From Planctomycetaceae bacterium (GTDB lineage Bacteria > Planctomycetota > Planctomycetia > Isosphaerales > Isosphaeraceae): a stretch of DNA of 5,154 nt. The position numbers and the translations under genes were made by a program. The stretch is from contig JAFANO010000733.1 of NCBI GenBank assembly GCA_019232645.1, positions 1-5,154 on the forward strand, in the 5' to 3' direction. Shown piece after piece: positions 3,762 to 5,154 of this stretch; position 1 is the stretch's first letter; every line of letters begins with the position of its first letter. Below the pieces are notes generated by a model that worked only from the letters and a program-made list of their open reading frames with translations, had not been told where the DNA came from and did no database searches.

Positions 3762-5154
3762 ATGACGAACATGTTCGACCTGGCCCGGTACTACGTCGGG
3801 ATGCCCCTCGTCTACCGCTCGAGGTTCCTGGCACGGACCTTCTTCCGCCAGACGGCCCGCGCCGACGAGGTCCAGCGTGCGCTGCTCCTGCGGCGGATCG
3901 CCCGCCACGCCGACAGCCAGTTCGGCCGCGACCACCACTTCGACGAGATCCGGACCCCCGCCGACTTCCGCCGCCGCGTCCCGATCCGGGGCTACGAAGG
4001 CCACGAGCCGTACATCGACCGCGTCCGTCGGGGGGAGCGCCGCGCCCTCTTCGGTGAGGGGACCGAGGTCCTGATGTTCGCGCTGACGTCGGGGACGACC
4101 GACCGCCCCAAGACGATCCCGGTGACCCGCGAGTCGCTCCGCGACTACCGCGAGGGTTGGACGATCTGGGGCATCCTCGCCTTCGACGCGCACTACGAGA
4201 TCCTCGCCTCCGGGCTTCGCCCGATCCTCCAGCTCGCCAGCGACTGGCGCGAGCGATTCACCCCCGCGGGGATCCCCTGCGGCGCGATCACCGGGCTGAC
4301 GGCGCACATGCAGAACCCGCTCATCCGAGTGACCTACTGCATGCCCCCCGCCGCCTCCCGGATCAAGGACATCGAGTCGAAATTGTACGTGGCGCTGCGG
4401 CTGTCGGTCGCCCGCGATGTCGGCGCCACGGTGGCGGCCAACCCGAGCACGATCCTGGCGATCGCCCGGCTCGGCGATCGCGAGAAGGCCACCCTGATCC
4501 GCGACCTCGCCGACGGCACGATCGACCGCAAGTGGGACATCCCCACCGACGTCCGCGAGGCGATCGGCTGGCGGGTCCGCTTCAAGCGGAAGTCCTCGGC
4601 GCGTCGGTTGGAGGCGATCGTCCACCGGACCGGCCGGCTCCTGCCCAAGGACTACTGGCCGCACCTGAGCTTCCTGGCCAACTGGACCGGCGGCACGATG
4701 GGGGCCTACCTCCACGGCTACCCTGAATTCTTCGGCGACTGCCCGGTCCGCGACGTCGGACTGATCGCCTCGGAAGGCCGGATGACGATCCCGATCCGCG
4801 ACGGCACCCCCGCCGGCATCCTCGACATCCGCCACCATTACTTCGAGTTCATCCCCGAAGACCAGGCCGGGCGCGACGATCTCGAGACCGTCGAGGCGGC
4901 CGACCTGGTCGAGGGCCGGCGCTACTTCATCCTCCCCACCACGGCCGGGGGCCTCTACCGCTACCAGATCCACGACCTCGTCCGCTGCGTCGGCTTCGAA
5001 GGCAAGACCCCCGTCCTCGAGTTCCTGAATAAAGGGGCCCACTTCTCGAGCCTGACCGGCGAGAAGCTCTCCGAGTTCCAGGTCGTCGCCGCCCTGGCCG
5101 AAGCCCAGCGCGCGCTCGGGATCCGGCTCGCGTCGTTCCTGCTCCTTCCCGCCT
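3762..5154 (+). CDS. GH3-family acyl-adenylate-forming enzyme (3' end outside window)
   Basis: GH3 proteins belong to the ANL adenylating superfamily: they activate a carboxylic acid with ATP to an acyl-AMP, and the plant members then join it to an amino acid. The substrate of bacterial members is mostly unknown. The frame is open for 464 codons to the window edge; bacterial relatives have roughly 500-560, so part of the C-terminal domain is missing. Visible motifs, in order: the phosphate-binding loop LTSGTTDRPK (residues 108-117), ASEGR (336-340), YRYQIHDLVR (399-408) with the ribose-binding Asp about 405, and the hinge/C-domain entry LTGEKLSE (431-438). The N-terminal RVPIRGYEGHEPYIDRV (72-88) is also typical of the family. 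In the third motif the usual Gly before Asp is His, and the phosphate loop has Asp-Arg where Gly is common after TT. There is no signal peptide, so it is cytoplasmic. It is probably a separate unit from the ketosynthase cluster, because 933 bp of repeats intervene. Confidence 0.9.
   Translation, partial: MTNMFDLARYYVGMPLVYRSRFLARTFFRQTARADEVQRALLLRRIARHADSQFGRDHHFDEIRTPADFRRRVPIRGYEGHEPYIDRVRRGERRALFGEGTEVLMFALTSGTTDRPKTIPVTRESLRDYREGWTIWGILAFDAHYEILASGLRPILQLASDWRERFTPAGIPCGAITGLTAHMQNPLIRVTYCMPPAASRIKDIESKLYVALRLSVARDVGATVAANPSTILAIARLGDREKATLIRDLADGTIDRKWDIPTDVREAIGWRVRFKRKSSARRLEAIVHRTGRLLPKDYWPHLSFLANWTGGTMGAYLHGYPEFFGDCPVRDVGLIASEGRMTIPIRDGTPAGILDIRHHYFEFIPEDQAGRDDLETVEAADLVEGRRYFILPTTAGGLYRYQIHDLVRCVGFEGKTPVLEFLNKGAHFSSLTGEKLSEFQVVAALAEAQRALGIRLASFLLLPA

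Noticed and set aside
4157..4726. Plus-strand open frame inside the GH3 gene
   Set aside because: Out-of-frame Arg/Pro-rich translation. The GH3 motifs before and after it are in one continuous frame, so there is no frameshift to explain.
3630..5042. 470-residue open frame on the minus strand opposite the GH3 gene
   Set aside because: Antisense shadow again. Its C-terminus runs into the heptad array and becomes FEISDLR repeats, a by-product of a 21-bp period rather than a protein domain.

Overview
The window looks like a piece of a GC-rich bacterial chromosome, most probably from a planctomycete of the Isosphaeraceae type. That placement is an inference. It rests on the side-by-side pair of ketosynthases, the Arg/Pro/Ala-rich high-GC coding style, weak or non-canonical ribosome sites, and the A+T-rich heptanucleotide repeats between genes, which I recall as common in planctomycete genomes. 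No rRNA, tRNA or marker gene is present to confirm it.

Layout. All four genes that I accept are on the + strand. Positions 3-284 hold the C-terminal end of a degenerate ketosynthase (chain-length-factor-like). It is followed after 38 bp by a complete, catalytically intact FabF-like beta-ketoacyl-ACP synthase (323-1606). After 118 bp comes a membrane-anchored alpha/beta hydrolase (1725-2828). An inverted repeat immediately follows its stop codon. Positions 2829-3761 (933 bp) hold no convincing gene but are dense in repeats. From 3762 to the window edge runs most of a GH3-family acyl-adenylating enzyme, cut off at its C-terminal domain.

How the genes may work together. The two ketosynthases sit as expected for a heterodimer in which one subunit condenses acyl-ACP with malonyl-ACP and the other, having lost catalytic residues, shapes or limits the chain. 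The hydrolase, held at the membrane by one N-terminal helix, could act on the resulting acyl product or on an unrelated ester; the sequence does not say which. The GH3 protein activates a carboxylate as an acyl-adenylate, so it also suits acyl chemistry, but it is separated by the repeat region and has its own ribosome site, so it is probably a separate transcription unit.

The intergenic region is the most unusual part. It contains (i) an inverted-repeat element with a heptad core and ATTTTGTGCAC-type arms (about 3117-3250); (ii) a near-perfect 22-bp palindrome (3299-3320); (iii) a strong GC hairpin (3396-3418); (iv) a 156-bp MITE-like element with about 21-bp terminal inverted repeats beginning and ending in TA (3445-3600), with a third internal copy of the terminal repeat; and (v) a 13-unit heptanucleotide array (3604-3695) followed by another copy of the arm (3716-3746) in direct contact with the start region of the GH3 gene. 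I found no CRISPR array, RNA gene or complete insertion sequence.
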